Positions 47,515-56,465 of a stretch of 64,000 nucleotides of DNA are shown here, in pieces; position 1 is the first letter of the stretch, and each line of letters begins with the position of its first letter. Made by a program: the position numbers and the translations under genes. The stretch lies in assembly GCA_019638275.1 (NCBI GenBank), contig JAHBUC010000002.1, positions 186,001 to 250,000 of the forward strand, written 5' to 3'. The DNA is from Cyclobacteriaceae bacterium. GTDB taxonomy: Bacteria; Bacteroidota; Bacteroidia; Cytophagales; Cyclobacteriaceae. The notes below the pieces were generated by a model that was not told where the DNA came from, made no database searches, and saw only the letters and a program-made list of their open reading frames with translations.

Positions 47515-48227
47515 ACGCGATCATCAACCGCAAAACGCAATTCATTCACCTCGGTCTTATCGATTATCAACAAGCCTGGGATTACCAGGCTTCGCTTTTT
47601 GCAAAAATACTGGAGGTTAAAAAGGCAAACCGCGACTTACCGGTTGAACAACAACAGCCTACCGAAAATTTCCTGATCTTCTGCGAACATCCACATGTAT
47701 ACACGCTTGGCAAGAGTGGTGACGAATCAAACCTGAAAATCAAAAAGAAAGATCTTCACACCATTCAGGCTTCTTACGTGCACACCAATCGTGGTGGCGA
47801 CATTACCTACCACGGCCCGGGACAAATTGTTGGGTATCCGGTTATTGACCTGGAAAATTTCTTCACCGATATACACCAATACATGCGCCTGCTGGAAGAA
47901 GCCGTAATTCAAACCCTTGCTGAATTTGGGATTGCTTCAGGCCGCATTCCGGGGCTTACCGGTGTGTGGCTTGATCCGGACAATGAAAGTCGTGCTAGAA
48001 AAATATGCGCCTTGGGCGTAAAAACCAGTCGCTGGGTGGCTATGCATGGTTTTGCTTTTAACGTGAATGCTGATTTGAATTATTTCGATTACATCGTTCC
48101 ATGCGGCATTGATGATAAAGCCGTTACCTCTATGGAATTTGAACTGGGAAAAAAGCAAGACATGAAAGCGGTTGAAGAAATCTTAAAAACAAAACTTGCA
48201 CACCTGTTTGAAATGGAGCTAGTATGA
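47511..48227 (+). CDS. lipB: Octanoyltransferase
   Basis: This enzyme transfers octanoyl from acyl carrier protein to lipoyl domains, the first step of lipoate synthesis. The 238-residue protein has HTNRGGDITYHGPGQIVGYP, and KICALGVKTSRWVAMHGFAFN with the catalytic Lys and the PCGI motif (IVPCGIDDKAVTSME) holding the Cys. The start is GTG at 47511, inside the end of the isomerase gene (GTGA overlap). Translational coupling on both sides is likely. Confidence 0.95.
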   Translation: MNAIINRKTQFIHLGLIDYQQAWDYQASLFAKILEVKKANRDLPVEQQQPTENFLIFCEHPHVYTLGKSGDESNLKIKKKDLHTIQASYVHTNRGGDITYHGPGQIVGYPVIDLENFFTDIHQYMRLLEEAVIQTLAEFGIASGRIPGLTGVWLDPDNESRARKICALGVKTSRWVAMHGFAFNVNADLNYFDYIVPCGIDDKAVTSMEFELGKKQDMKAVEEILKTKLAHLFEMELV

Positions 48228-48628
48228 TTCGCGATATTGAAATCCCTGAAGTAAAAAATGTAACTGTTGCCATTGCCCGCAAAAAACAAACGGGTGAAAG
48301 CGATGAATGGAGAGTCTACCTGATCAATAAAAATTCATTCCCGATAGAGAATGCCTTGGTGACCAGCAAAGGATACGGAATAAAAGATGGCGAAGAACAA
48401 CAAACTTCTACGTTGCGTCATTTCCTGGAAACAGTTGCCGCGGAAAGTGTTGCACTTGTCGAGTCGATTGACCCAGCTGTGTTTCATTTGAATAATGAGT
48501 ATTGGGTAAGCTATTACATTGACAATAAAATCTACGATAAGCGCTTTGTTTTTGTCCCTGATTCCATACAAGAAGATAATATTATCTATATTAAGGAATT
48601 GGAAATGGAGGGAATACTGCACTCATGA
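48224..48628 (+). CDS. Protein of unknown function coupled to lipB
   Basis: A 134-residue soluble protein I do not recognise (IPEVKNVTVAIARKKQTG, later YWVSYYIDNKIYDKRFVFVP). It has alternating beta-type patterns and no signal peptide or metal motif. It overlaps lipB upstream (ATGA, 4 nt) and the exonuclease downstream (ATGA, 4 nt), which is strong support for a real, translationally coupled gene. Neither neighbour's pathway suggests its role. Confidence 0.78.
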   Translation: MIRDIEIPEVKNVTVAIARKKQTGESDEWRVYLINKNSFPIENALVTSKGYGIKDGEEQQTSTLRHFLETVAAESVALVESIDPAVFHLNNEYWVSYYIDNKIYDKRFVFVPDSIQEDNIIYIKELEMEGILHS

Positions 48629-49338
48629 TACCCGAACTACGCGACATTCTTTTTTTAGACATTGAAACGGTTGCCAGCACCGACAATTTCGCTTCGTTGG
48701 ACGAGCGGTTAAAAACACAATGGTCACGCAAGGCCTCATTCCTGAAACGCGAAGAAGGTGTAACCGATGAACAGTTGTTCCATCAACGTGCAGGCATTTA
48801 TGCCGAATTCGGAAAAGTGATCTGCATTGCCGTGGGCAAGTTATATGATACCGAATCGGGCGAGCTTGGTTTAAAGACAAAGGCCTATTACGGGCACGAT
48901 GAAAAAGTTCTGCTCACTGAGTTCAAGTCCATGCTCGACAAGCTTGATTCGAATATCCGGTTCTGCGCACACAACGGTAAAGAGTTTGATTACCCCTACA
49001 TGAGTCGTAGAATGCTGGTAAATGGCATTGCGTTGCCGGTTCCGCTTAACCTGGCCGGAAAAAAATCGTGGGAAGTAAACCACCTCGACACCATGGAGCT
49101 CTGGAAGTTTGGCGACTACAAACATTATACTTCACTCGATTTACTGGCCGCCATTTTCAATATTCCTTCCAGCAAAAACGGCATTGATGGAAGCCAGGTG
49201 AACTCCGTATACTATAAAGAAAAAGATCTTGAAAGGATCAAAGACTACTGCGTAAGCGATGTGGTGGTATTGACGCAGCTTTACCTTCGCATGAAGGGTG
49301 TGCCGCTGATTGCTGAGCCCAATATCATCAATGCTTGA
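48625..49338 (+). CDS. PolB-related 3'-5' exonuclease
   Basis: A 237-residue DEDD-fold exonuclease of the kind annotated as PolB-related. Exo I is LFLDIETVAS, Exo II is FCAHNGKEFDYPYMSRRML, and Exo III is in IKDYCVSDVVVLTQLYLRMK. There is no polymerase domain. Such proteins are common stand-alone genes in Bacteroidota. Repair or RNA trimming are both possible roles. Confidence 0.88.
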   Translation: MIPELRDILFLDIETVASTDNFASLDERLKTQWSRKASFLKREEGVTDEQLFHQRAGIYAEFGKVICIAVGKLYDTESGELGLKTKAYYGHDEKVLLTEFKSMLDKLDSNIRFCAHNGKEFDYPYMSRRMLVNGIALPVPLNLAGKKSWEVNHLDTMELWKFGDYKHYTSLDLLAAIFNIPSSKNGIDGSQVNSVYYKEKDLERIKDYCVSDVVVLTQLYLRMKGVPLIAEPNIINA

Positions 49339-49407
49339 ATTATCTGCGGTTTGAACTAACGGGTTGGATCGGTGTTTTTCGTATATTTATCTACTTTTTG
49401 ACGAGAA

Positions 49408-49656
49408 ATGAGCGCAGCTGAAGTAAAGAAAGAAATTACGGCAAAGATCAATCGGATCAATGACACCCAATTACTTGAAAATTTGGATGCCATCGTTGAT
49501 GATCTGTTGGCAAAAAGTCTGGGTAAAGATTTTTGGGATGATTTACCCGCTTCACTCAAATCCGGTATCGAAAAAGCTGAGAAAGATATGAATGAAGGAA
49601 AAGGACTCTCACATGAGGAGGTGATGAGGGAGGTGAAACAAAAATTTAAAGGTTAA
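49408..49656 (+). CDS. Antitoxin of a type II toxin-antitoxin pair
   Basis: An 82-residue, mostly helical charged protein (VKKEITAKINRINDTQLLEN, then KDFWDDLPASLKSGIEKAEK and SHEEVMREVKQKFKG). The tail with repeated acidic and basic residues resembles small antitoxins that wrap a RelE/ParE toxin. It overlaps the toxin start by one base (TAATG). No separate DNA-binding domain is evident, so autoregulation is uncertain. Confidence 0.78.
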   Translation: MSAAEVKKEITAKINRINDTQLLENLDAIVDDLLAKSLGKDFWDDLPASLKSGIEKAEKDMNEGKGLSHEEVMREVKQKFKG

Positions 49657-49952
49657 TGGCGTATGAAATACGCTGGTCACCTGACGCAAGGCGCGATTAT
49701 TTTGCCATTCTGGAATATCTGAGTTCACGTTGGACTGAAAAAGAGGTAATCAATTGTATTGATCGCACAGAGCAAATCATGCAACTCATTTCTGATAACC
49801 CATTGCTTTTCGTTTCTTCTGCCAAAAAACCTGATATTCACAGATGTGTCATTGTAAGTCAGGTCAGCTTATTTTATAAGGTAAAAAATAATCAGGTTGA
49901 ACTTTTACGATTTTGGGACAATCGGATGGATCCTGAAAAATTGAATTATTAA
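49656..49952 (+). CDS. RelE/ParE-superfamily toxin
   Basis: A 98-residue RelE/ParE-fold protein. It starts MAYEIRWSPDARRDYFAILE and continues with YLSSRWTEKEVINC and VELLRFWDNRMDP, the usual helix-helix-sheet order. ParE-type toxins poison gyrase and RelE-type ones cut mRNA on the ribosome; the sequence does not clearly favour either. It is cotranscribed with the antitoxin and lies just before rnr, with a 2-nt gap. Confidence 0.83.
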   Translation: MAYEIRWSPDARRDYFAILEYLSSRWTEKEVINCIDRTEQIMQLISDNPLLFVSSAKKPDIHRCVIVSQVSLFYKVKNNQVELLRFWDNRMDPEKLNY

Positions 49953-49954
49953 AC

Positions 49955-52099
49955 ATGCCTAAAAAGAAAAAACAAACTAAAAACACGCCTTCCTTCAAAC
50001 AACAATTTGAATCCGGAATACTTTCTGTACTGAATGAAACGCCCGGCCGGGCCTATAGCATCAAACAAATCGCAAAGAAGCTGGGATTAAAAAAGCGAGA
50101 CGATATCAAAGCGATGACATTTTCGGTGTACGAGTTGGAAGAATCCGGAAAAATAAAAGAACTGAGTAACGGCACGTACGCCACATCGCAAAAAGGAAAG
50201 ACCCTTACCGGTATCGTTGATCATGTGAGTTCGCGCTTCGCTTATGTGTCGGTTGGTGAAGACCGACCGGATGTTTACATCAAAGCCCGCGACCTGGGTT
50301 CAGCCATTGATGGCGACACTGTAAACATTGCCATCCTTCCCACCCGCCATGGTGAACATCCGGAAGGGCGTGTGGTTGAAATACTTCGAAGAGGGCGCAC
50401 GCAATTTGTCGGCAAGCTGGAGCTCTCCAAAAATTTTGCGTTTGTAGTGGCCGACTATCGGAAAATCCATAAAGATTTTTTCATTGCCCAGGAAAACATT
50501 AAAGGAGCAAAATCCAATGACAAGGTAATTGTTGAAGTGTTGAATTGGGGCGATGGCGAGGGTAACCCCGAAGCCAAGGTGGTTAACATTCTCGGAAAAG
50601 CCGGTGAAAACGAAGCTGAGATTCATTCCATCATGGCCGAGTTTGGCCTGCCGTTTAAATTTCCTCCCGCCATCGAAAAAGAGGCTAAAAAAATTGACGA
50701 AGGCATTACACCAAACGAAATCAAAAAACGCTGGGACTTCCGACTGATGACTACGTTCACCATCGATCCGGAAGATGCCAAGGATTTTGATGATGCCCTT
50801 TCGTTGGAAGTATTGCCCAACGGCAATTATCGCGTGGGTGTGCACATTGCCGATGTAACGCATTATATACAACCTAATTCAAACCTGGAGAAAGAAGCTT
50901 TCGATCGGGCTACTTCCGTGTACCTGGTTGATCGTACCATTCCGATGTTACCGGAAAGACTTTCCAATGAGCTTTGTTCGCTACGTCCAAAAGAAGACAA
51001 GTTAACGTTTGCGGCAGTTTTTGAATTGGATAAACATGCCAACATTGTTACTGAATGGTTTGGAAGAACAATCATTCATTCCGATCATCGGTTTACCTAC
51101 GAAGAAGCGCAGGAGGTAATTGAAAGTGGCAAGGGGTTGTTTGCAGAAGAACTAAAAACACTGAACGAACTTGCCCTTAAACTAAAGAAAGATCGCTTTG
51201 CCAAAGGAGCGGTAAACTTTGAAACCACGGAAGTGAAATTCAAGCTTGATGAAAAAGGCAGGCCATTGGCTGTTGTGCCCAAAGTTCGGAAAGATGCACA
51301 CAAGCTGATTGAAGAGTTTATGCTGCTGGCCAATAAGCGTGTTGCCACACACATCTACAACCAAAAGAAAGGACCGGAGAAAAATACATTTGTTTATCGT
51401 ATTCACGATTATCCCGATCCGGATCGGGTAAAAGACTTTGCCAATTTTGCCAAACAGTTTGGGCATCGGTTAAATGTGGACGAACAATCTATTTCCCGTT
51501 CCTTGAACAAACTCATGAATGAGATTGAAGGCAAACCGGAACAAAATGTTTTACAACAGCTGGCCGTGCGTTCCATGGCCAAAGCAAAATACTCAACCGA
51601 TGCCAAGGGGCACTTCGGTTTGGCGTTCGATCATTACTCGCACTTTACCTCACCCATCCGCAGGTATCCGGATATGATGGTGCACCGTTTGTTGCAACAC
51701 TACCTGGATGGCGGCAACCCTGTGAACAAAGCCGAGTATGAAGTTAAATGCGTTCATTCCTCTGACCGGGAAAAGCGTGCAGCCGATGCCGAGCGGGCTT
51801 CGATCAAATACAAGCAGGTAGAATTTATGTCGATGATGGCGGGCGATAAGGCATACGATGGGTTAATTTCCGGTGTTACCGAGTGGGGCATTTACGTGGA
51901 AATCATTGAAACCAAATGCGAAGGCATGATTCGTATGGCCGACATGGATGACGACTACTACGAATTTGATGAAAAGAACTACTGCATTGTGGGCAGACGT
52001 AATAAAAAGATTTTCACGTTGGGCGATCAGGTTCGGGTGCGCGTTAAGAAAACCGATGTTGATCGCAGGCTGATTGATTTGGTTTTTGCTAAACAATAA
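49955..52099 (+). CDS. rnr: Ribonuclease R
   Basis: A 714-residue 3'-5' exoribonuclease of the RNB family that degrades structured RNA. An N-terminal winged-helix region is around residues 20-75 (YSIKQIAKKLGLKKRDDIKA), then two cold-shock domains. The RNB core has TIDPEDAKDFDDALSLEVLP with the metal-binding aspartates, and HYSHFTSPIRRYPDMMVHRL. The C-terminal S1 domain reads DGLISGVTEWGIYVEIIETK. Its start is 2 nt after the toxin stop. Confidence 0.96.
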   Translation: MPKKKKQTKNTPSFKQQFESGILSVLNETPGRAYSIKQIAKKLGLKKRDDIKAMTFSVYELEESGKIKELSNGTYATSQKGKTLTGIVDHVSSRFAYVSVGEDRPDVYIKARDLGSAIDGDTVNIAILPTRHGEHPEGRVVEILRRGRTQFVGKLELSKNFAFVVADYRKIHKDFFIAQENIKGAKSNDKVIVEVLNWGDGEGNPEAKVVNILGKAGENEAEIHSIMAEFGLPFKFPPAIEKEAKKIDEGITPNEIKKRWDFRLMTTFTIDPEDAKDFDDALSLEVLPNGNYRVGVHIADVTHYIQPNSNLEKEAFDRATSVYLVDRTIPMLPERLSNELCSLRPKEDKLTFAAVFELDKHANIVTEWFGRTIIHSDHRFTYEEAQEVIESGKGLFAEELKTLNELALKLKKDRFAKGAVNFETTEVKFKLDEKGRPLAVVPKVRKDAHKLIEEFMLLANKRVATHIYNQKKGPEKNTFVYRIHDYPDPDRVKDFANFAKQFGHRLNVDEQSISRSLNKLMNEIEGKPEQNVLQQLAVRSMAKAKYSTDAKGHFGLAFDHYSHFTSPIRRYPDMMVHRLLQHYLDGGNPVNKAEYEVKCVHSSDREKRAADAERASIKYKQVEFMSMMAGDKAYDGLISGVTEWGIYVEIIETKCEGMIRMADMDDDYYEFDEKNYCIVGRRNKKIFTLGDQVRVRVKKTDVDRRLIDLVFAKQ

Positions 52100-52123
52100 T
52101 CCGGTTTTTTCATTTATTAGTGC

Positions 52124-53095
52124 ATGTCAATCGCTGAATACAAACGTCTTATTGAGCAGGAAATCCAACTCCACAATTTTGGAAAAGAACCTGCTTCCCT
52201 ATACGAACCGATCCGCTACCTGATGAACATCGGGGGTAAGCGCATGCGCCCCTTGCTGGTGTTATTGGGTTATTCGCTCTTTAAAAAATCAGTAAAGCAA
52301 GCCGTGCCCTATGCGGTGGCCGTAGAAGCCTTCCACAACTTCACGCTGATGCACGATGACATTATGGATAACGCTCCACTTCGGAGGGGAAATGTTACCG
52401 TGCACGAAAAATGGAATGTAAACACCGCCATTCTTTCGGGTGATGTGATGCTGGTAAAGGTGTACGACATGTTCTTATCGCTGAAACCGGAAGCATTGAA
52501 GCCGGTTTTAAAAGCCTTTAACACCTGTGCGGCCGAAGTATGTGAAGGGCAACAGTGGGACATGGAATTTGAAACCATGAATCAGGTAACCGTAGAACAA
52601 TACATCCATATGATTCGTCAGAAGACTGCCGTGCTATTGGGTTTCAGCCTGGAGATGGGTGGCATGCTGGCAGGCGCTTCCAAAACCGATTGCAAGGCAT
52701 TGCGCGAATTTGGCATTAACATCGGCATTGGTTTTCAACTTATGGATGATCTACTGGATGCCTATGCCGATCCGAAAAAATTCGGCAAACAAGTAGGTGG
52801 TGATATCATTGCGAACAAAAAAACTTTTTTACTGATCACTGCGCTTGAACGCGCCAACAAGCAACAACACATTGAGCTTCAACAATGGTTACAGACTAAG
52901 AAATTTAACAAGCAGGCCAAGGTTAAAGCAGTCAAACAGATTTTTAATGAACTTCAGATTCCTGAATTAACCGAAGACAAAATCAAACACTACTTCGACA
53001 AAGGATTTAAACAATTGGAAAAAGTTGGCGGAAATAAAACTGCTAAAAAAGTATTAAAAGCTTTTACGGAAGAGTTGATCGCCCGACAATCCTGA
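52124..53095 (+). CDS. Polyprenyl diphosphate synthase
   Basis: A 323-residue trans-prenyltransferase that chains isopentenyl diphosphate units, probably for quinones or undecaprenyl-like carriers. The first Asp-rich motif is in LMHDDIMDNAPLRRGNVTVH (DDxxD), preceded by GGKRMRPLLVLLGY. The second is QLMDDLLDAYADPKKFGKQV. Chain length is decided by residues just upstream of the first motif and was not worked out. Confidence 0.93.
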   Translation: MSIAEYKRLIEQEIQLHNFGKEPASLYEPIRYLMNIGGKRMRPLLVLLGYSLFKKSVKQAVPYAVAVEAFHNFTLMHDDIMDNAPLRRGNVTVHEKWNVNTAILSGDVMLVKVYDMFLSLKPEALKPVLKAFNTCAAEVCEGQQWDMEFETMNQVTVEQYIHMIRQKTAVLLGFSLEMGGMLAGASKTDCKALREFGINIGIGFQLMDDLLDAYADPKKFGKQVGGDIIANKKTFLLITALERANKQQHIELQQWLQTKKFNKQAKVKAVKQIFNELQIPELTEDKIKHYFDKGFKQLEKVGGNKTAKKVLKAFTEELIARQS

Positions 53096-53605
53096 TTATT
53101 CCTCCTCGCAATCATCCCAACATTCGCGGCAGGGCTGCTGAACAACGGTGTACCGATCTAAAATGGACTCATGTGCCATCAAAATCGGAGGTTCCTCAAG
53201 GCCAAACAAAAACCATCCAGCTAAAGGTTCGTTGTCATCTTCCCATTGCATGAAATAGGTTTTGGTCGCGTTCTCATCCTGATCGTGAACGGAAAGCACC
53301 ACGCGACCGGCTTCATCTACATAAAACGATTTGATCAGTGCAAACGAAGCATCCTGTCCCCAGCCAATCATCAGCGTATCGCTGTTTACCTGTATCATCA
53401 TATTATCGGCATCGCACGGGCGAAAGATGATGTAAAAACCATCTTCCCGTTCGGTTAGTTGTTGCCATTCGCCTTGTAAATCATCCAGGCTGATGGATCC
53501 GGTTGATTCTTGTTCATCGGATGCCTGGTCTTGTTCAGTTTGTTCTTTGTTTGATGGTGAGCAGGCCAGCGCTAACAGAAAGAGGAGAAGGTAAAGTTTT
53601 TGCAT
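53096..53605 (-). CDS. Lipoprotein of unknown function
   Basis: A 169-residue lipoprotein with signal MQKLYLLLFLLALACS, lipobox LALAC. An acidic Gln/Glu linker follows (TEQDQASDEQESTGSIS). A beta-rich mature part contains LQGEWQQLTEREDGFYIIFR and CDADNMMIQVNSDTLMIGWG. The end carries CRECWDDCEEE. It is convergent with the polyprenyl synthase, abutting with no gap. Family unknown to me. Confidence 0.68.
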   Translation of the reverse strand: MQKLYLLLFLLALACSPSNKEQTEQDQASDEQESTGSISLDDLQGEWQQLTEREDGFYIIFRPCDADNMMIQVNSDTLMIGWGQDASFALIKSFYVDEAGRVVLSVHDQDENATKTYFMQWEDDNEPLAGWFLFGLEEPPILMAHESILDRYTVVQQPCRECWDDCEEE

Positions 53606-53647
53606 AGATAAAGGTAGTGAAATCTACTACGCGTGTTCTTTAATTTT

Positions 53648-53680
53648 TTCACGCAAAGCCGCCAAGAACGCCAAGAAAAA
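53648..53680. repeat. CGCAAAG-type short direct repeats
   Basis: CGCAAAG, CGCCAAG and CGCCAAG occur at intervals of about 9 nt in a short intergenic gap. Similar elements are, from memory, dispersed in many bacterial genomes. Only this copy was seen here. Confidence 0.5.
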
Positions 53681-53714
53681 TACAAAACTTAAAGGTTTGC
53701 CTAAGTCCAGAAAA

Positions 53715-54893
53715 CTATCCTCTCTTAAAAATCTCGATAAATCTGTCTGCCAATATTTTTCTGGAATATATTGTTTCGGCCAGCCTGCGGGCATTTTGCT
53801 GATAGTTTTTCAAACGCGCTGAATCCGTAAGGAAAGGCCTGAGCTGGTCAATCAAATCTGCCGGATTTTCTGGATCCGTAGCAATTCCACAGGCATGTTG
53901 CGAAAGTTCACGCTTCATCCACCCACCCACATTAACCACCATAAGTTTTCCGGCTGCCAGCCCATCAAAATATTTATTCGGTGAGCCAGTCTCCAACACA
54001 GGTAAATTTCTGTAGCTCACCACTGAAGCATCGGTAACATTCAACACCTCACGCACTTCCTCACGATTAAGAAATCCGGTTAACGAAATGTTGGTGAGTT
54101 TTTTATCCATGATCATGCCATATAGTTCGTTAAGCATTTTCCCATCTCCGCAAATCAAAAAATGAATGTTCAGGTTTTCTGCCTGCGCGTGTTGTGCGCA
54201 ATACACCATGTACTCCAATCCATTAGCCAGACCCAATGTACCGATATAGGAAACAACAAACTTGCCCTGAACACCAAAACGTTGTTCAAGTTCGGGTCGC
54301 TTGGCCTCAGGTTTGTAAAAATCCGTGTCGGCCATGTTTGGAATCTGATAAACTGTTTTTCCGGGTGCCGTTTTTTCGATTGCCTCCTGAATGGGTTGCG
54401 ACAAGGCTATTACCGCAATTGATTTTTTGTAGATGAATTTCTCTAGTCTGTAGAGTATCGCTTTCAATACCGGATTTTTAATAAAGCCCATCTGCACCGG
54501 GGCTTCCGGCCACAAGTCGCCTACTTCAAAATAATATGGAATTTTATACCGGAGTTTAATCCACATTGCAGCAAGGCCCGTGGTAAGCGGAGTGGAGATG
54601 GCGTACACCACATCGGCATCACGAAACTGACCTGCATATTTCACAATGTGCCAAATAAACAGCCAGAACGAGTAAATGCGTTTGAAGAATCCAAACCGGT
54701 TGTTGTAATCTACCGGCAGGTAATGAATGGCTATGCCCTCATCAATCTTTTTTTCAATAGAAGGTTGATTGTGCGTGGTTATAACCACAACCTCAATACC
54801 CTTTTCCACCAATGCCTTGGCCAGGTAGTACGAGCGAATAGCACCACCGGAGGCAGGCGTGTTATAAAACTGATGGATCAGCAGAACTTTCAC
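53715..54893 (-). CDS. Glycosyltransferase family 4
   Basis: A 392-residue GT-B glycosyltransferase of the GT4 type (WbuB/WbnH-like). The N-terminal domain begins VKVLLIHQFYNTPASGGAIR with the Gly-rich acceptor loop. The C-terminal donor domain has SYIGTLGLANGLEYMVYCAQ, and ETGSPNKYFDGLAAGKLMVV with the conserved Glu pair that binds the sugar nucleotide. The GTG at 54893 is used; a reading from 54950 prepends a Cys-rich stretch of no interest. Sugar and acceptor are unknown. It is a single gene, not part of a polysaccharide cluster in this window. Confidence 0.88.
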   Translation of the reverse strand: MKVLLIHQFYNTPASGGAIRSYYLAKALVEKGIEVVVITTHNQPSIEKKIDEGIAIHYLPVDYNNRFGFFKRIYSFWLFIWHIVKYAGQFRDADVVYAISTPLTTGLAAMWIKLRYKIPYYFEVGDLWPEAPVQMGFIKNPVLKAILYRLEKFIYKKSIAVIALSQPIQEAIEKTAPGKTVYQIPNMADTDFYKPEAKRPELEQRFGVQGKFVVSYIGTLGLANGLEYMVYCAQHAQAENLNIHFLICGDGKMLNELYGMIMDKKLTNISLTGFLNREEVREVLNVTDASVVSYRNLPVLETGSPNKYFDGLAAGKLMVVNVGGWMKRELSQHACGIATDPENPADLIDQLRPFLTDSARLKNYQQNARRLAETIYSRKILADRFIEIFKRG

Positions 54894-54986
54894 GCAGCAA
54901 AGAAAACATACAATTAACAGCTGACAAGCCTCTGCTGGCAAATCGCACAAAGCCAGCTTGAAACCCAGTCAACTGTTAACGGAATG

Positions 54987-55220
54987 CTAATGCTTTACCG
55001 GAGTATTGCTTTTGGAATAGCTCAGGATATTCAGAACCGTTTTGGCAGATGGTTCCACGTGCGAGGCGTCCATTTCCTTTTTAATGGCCAGCATACTCGT
55101 GTACATCGCCCGAAGTTCGCTGTCGGTCAGCAGGGCTTTGTCAATCTCCCGCTCCTCCTTCTCCGTAGTCTCGTGGTATAGATACCTGATCAGGTCGTCT
55201 TGGGTAAAAGTCTTTATCAT
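54987..55220 (-). CDS. Small anti-sigma-like protein overlapping the ECF sigma gene
   Basis: A 77-residue protein. DDLIRYLYHETTEKEEREID then KALLTDSELRAMYTSMLAIK has the pattern of the anti-sigma domain (a short helix bundle with D-L-I-R-Y-L). No membrane helix or zinc motif is present, so it looks like a reduced, cytoplasmic anti-sigma or a partner fragment. The ATG at 55218-55220 lies 80 nt inside the sigma gene's 3' end, in another frame. An upstream TTG at 55226 adds two residues. Confidence 0.72.
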   Translation of the reverse strand: MIKTFTQDDLIRYLYHETTEKEEREIDKALLTDSELRAMYTSMLAIKKEMDASHVEPSAKTVLNILSYSKSNTPVKH

Positions 55221-55794
55221 AGGCAAGATGGTTTGTATACATTTTTTTTCTCAGGTTAATGAGTGCGTAACGCATCCTGCCCAAAGCTGTGTTAATACTT
55301 ACCCCGGTGCGATCGGCAATTTCCTGAAAACTCATTTTCAGATAATGCCTCATAATCAACACCTGCTTCTGCTCGGTTGGCAACTCTTTGATTAATCCGC
55401 GGAGTCTGGATTTGTTGTCTTGCATGATCTGCTTCGACTCCATCGACTCTTCGGAGAAATCCATTGAGTTGAACAATCGGCTCCCATCTTCCAACACAAT
55501 TTCCGGATGTCGTTTGTTTTTCCGGAAATGATCTATGGCCAGGTTATGCGCAATGCGACTGATCCATGGTAAGAATTTGCCCTCTTCATTGTACCGCCCT
55601 GATCGGATGGTGTTAATCGCCTTGATGAACGTTTCCTGCAACAAATCCTCAGCTACGTAGCGATCCCTAACGATCAGGTATATAGCGGTATACAACCTCG
55701 ACTTATGGCGGTGCAGAAGCACTTCAAAAGCTCCTTCGTTACCATTTTGATAGCGTGACACCAATTCGCTGTCACTACATCTGTTCTCAATCAT
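55141..55794 (-). CDS. ECF-type RNA polymerase sigma factor
   Basis: A 217-residue sigma-70 family protein with region 2 (VSRYQNGNEGAFEVLLHRHK, then YVAEDLLQETFIKAINTIRS) and region 4 (IKELPTEQKQVLIMRHYLKM, SFQEIADRTGVSINTALGRM). It has no sigma 1.1 or 3 region, so it is ECF class. A tail of about 30 residues after the last helix (from KMYTNHLAYDKD to GEGGAGD) overlaps the next gene and looks unlike normal ECF ends. Partner genes downstream suggest control by the small anti-sigma-like protein. Confidence 0.92.
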   Translation of the reverse strand: MIENRCSDSELVSRYQNGNEGAFEVLLHRHKSRLYTAIYLIVRDRYVAEDLLQETFIKAINTIRSGRYNEEGKFLPWISRIAHNLAIDHFRKNKRHPEIVLEDGSRLFNSMDFSEESMESKQIMQDNKSRLRGLIKELPTEQKQVLIMRHYLKMSFQEIADRTGVSINTALGRMRYALINLRKKMYTNHLAYDKDFYPRRPDQVSIPRDYGEGGAGD

Positions 55795-55968
55795 CTAACT
55801 CACATTTTGGTAACGTAGAAGTAGCGCTCGATATTGTGGGGGTTTAGTGGAACAATAAGGTTGAAAAGATATTAAGATTATCAAAAAGCACAAATAATTT
55901 CTGCAAAATTCTTGCCTGTAACTAAAATTCTTAAGGTATTTGCTTTCGATTTTTTAGCCTGAAACCCG

Positions 55969-56352
55969 ATGTCTACCAATAAAAAACGCGTTATTAAAAG
56001 CCTGGAAAACCTGGGCGATGACCTGCATGATTTGCTGAAACGCCAATACCCCAACGGGTACGAGGGAAGCATTACCCGCATCACCAATGCGAAAAAAGAG
56101 CCCATTTTTGTCTTTCCGTTGGAAACCGAGGACGCGATTTACCTGGTAAAAGTGCCCGCCACCAAAAACAGCGATGGGGAGTACGATGTTGAATCGGGTG
56201 CTCCACAGGAATTTGACAGTGCCGGGGATGGAGACGATGATTACGGGACCAACGATGATTTTGAATCGGGTGGTGATGACGATTATGACGATGAAGGCGG
56301 GGGAGCAAAACGCAGCCGCGAGGCCAGCTACGATCCCGATTTTGATAGCTAA
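55969..56352 (+). CDS. Small acidic protein of unknown function
   Basis: A 127-residue protein. The N-terminal half is folded (KKRVIKSLENLGDDLHDLLK, RQYPNGYEGSITRITNAKKE). The C-terminal half is a low-complexity acidic tail of D, G and Y (GDGDDDYGTNDDFESGGDDD). No membrane or signal segment is present. The organisation resembles an acidic chaperone-like or nucleic-acid mimicking protein, but no function is claimed. A strong terminator follows at 56375. Confidence 0.65.
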   Translation: MSTNKKRVIKSLENLGDDLHDLLKRQYPNGYEGSITRITNAKKEPIFVFPLETEDAIYLVKVPATKNSDGEYDVESGAPQEFDSAGDGDDDYGTNDDFESGGDDDYDDEGGGAKRSREASYDPDFDS

Positions 56353-56374
56353 TAAAATAAACTCAGGTAAATGG

Positions 56375-56409
56375 AAACACCATCTTCGCGGATGGTGTTT
56401 TTATTTTTT
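56375..56409 (+). terminator. Intrinsic terminator after the acidic protein gene
   Basis: AAACACCATC (56375-56384), TTCGCG loop, GATGGTGTTT (56391-56400), then TTATTTTTT: a perfect 10-bp stem. Confidence 0.9.
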
Positions 56410-56465
56410 ATCGACCACATACCTAACTTATTAAACTGATGTTACACAAAACACTTGAAAACAAT

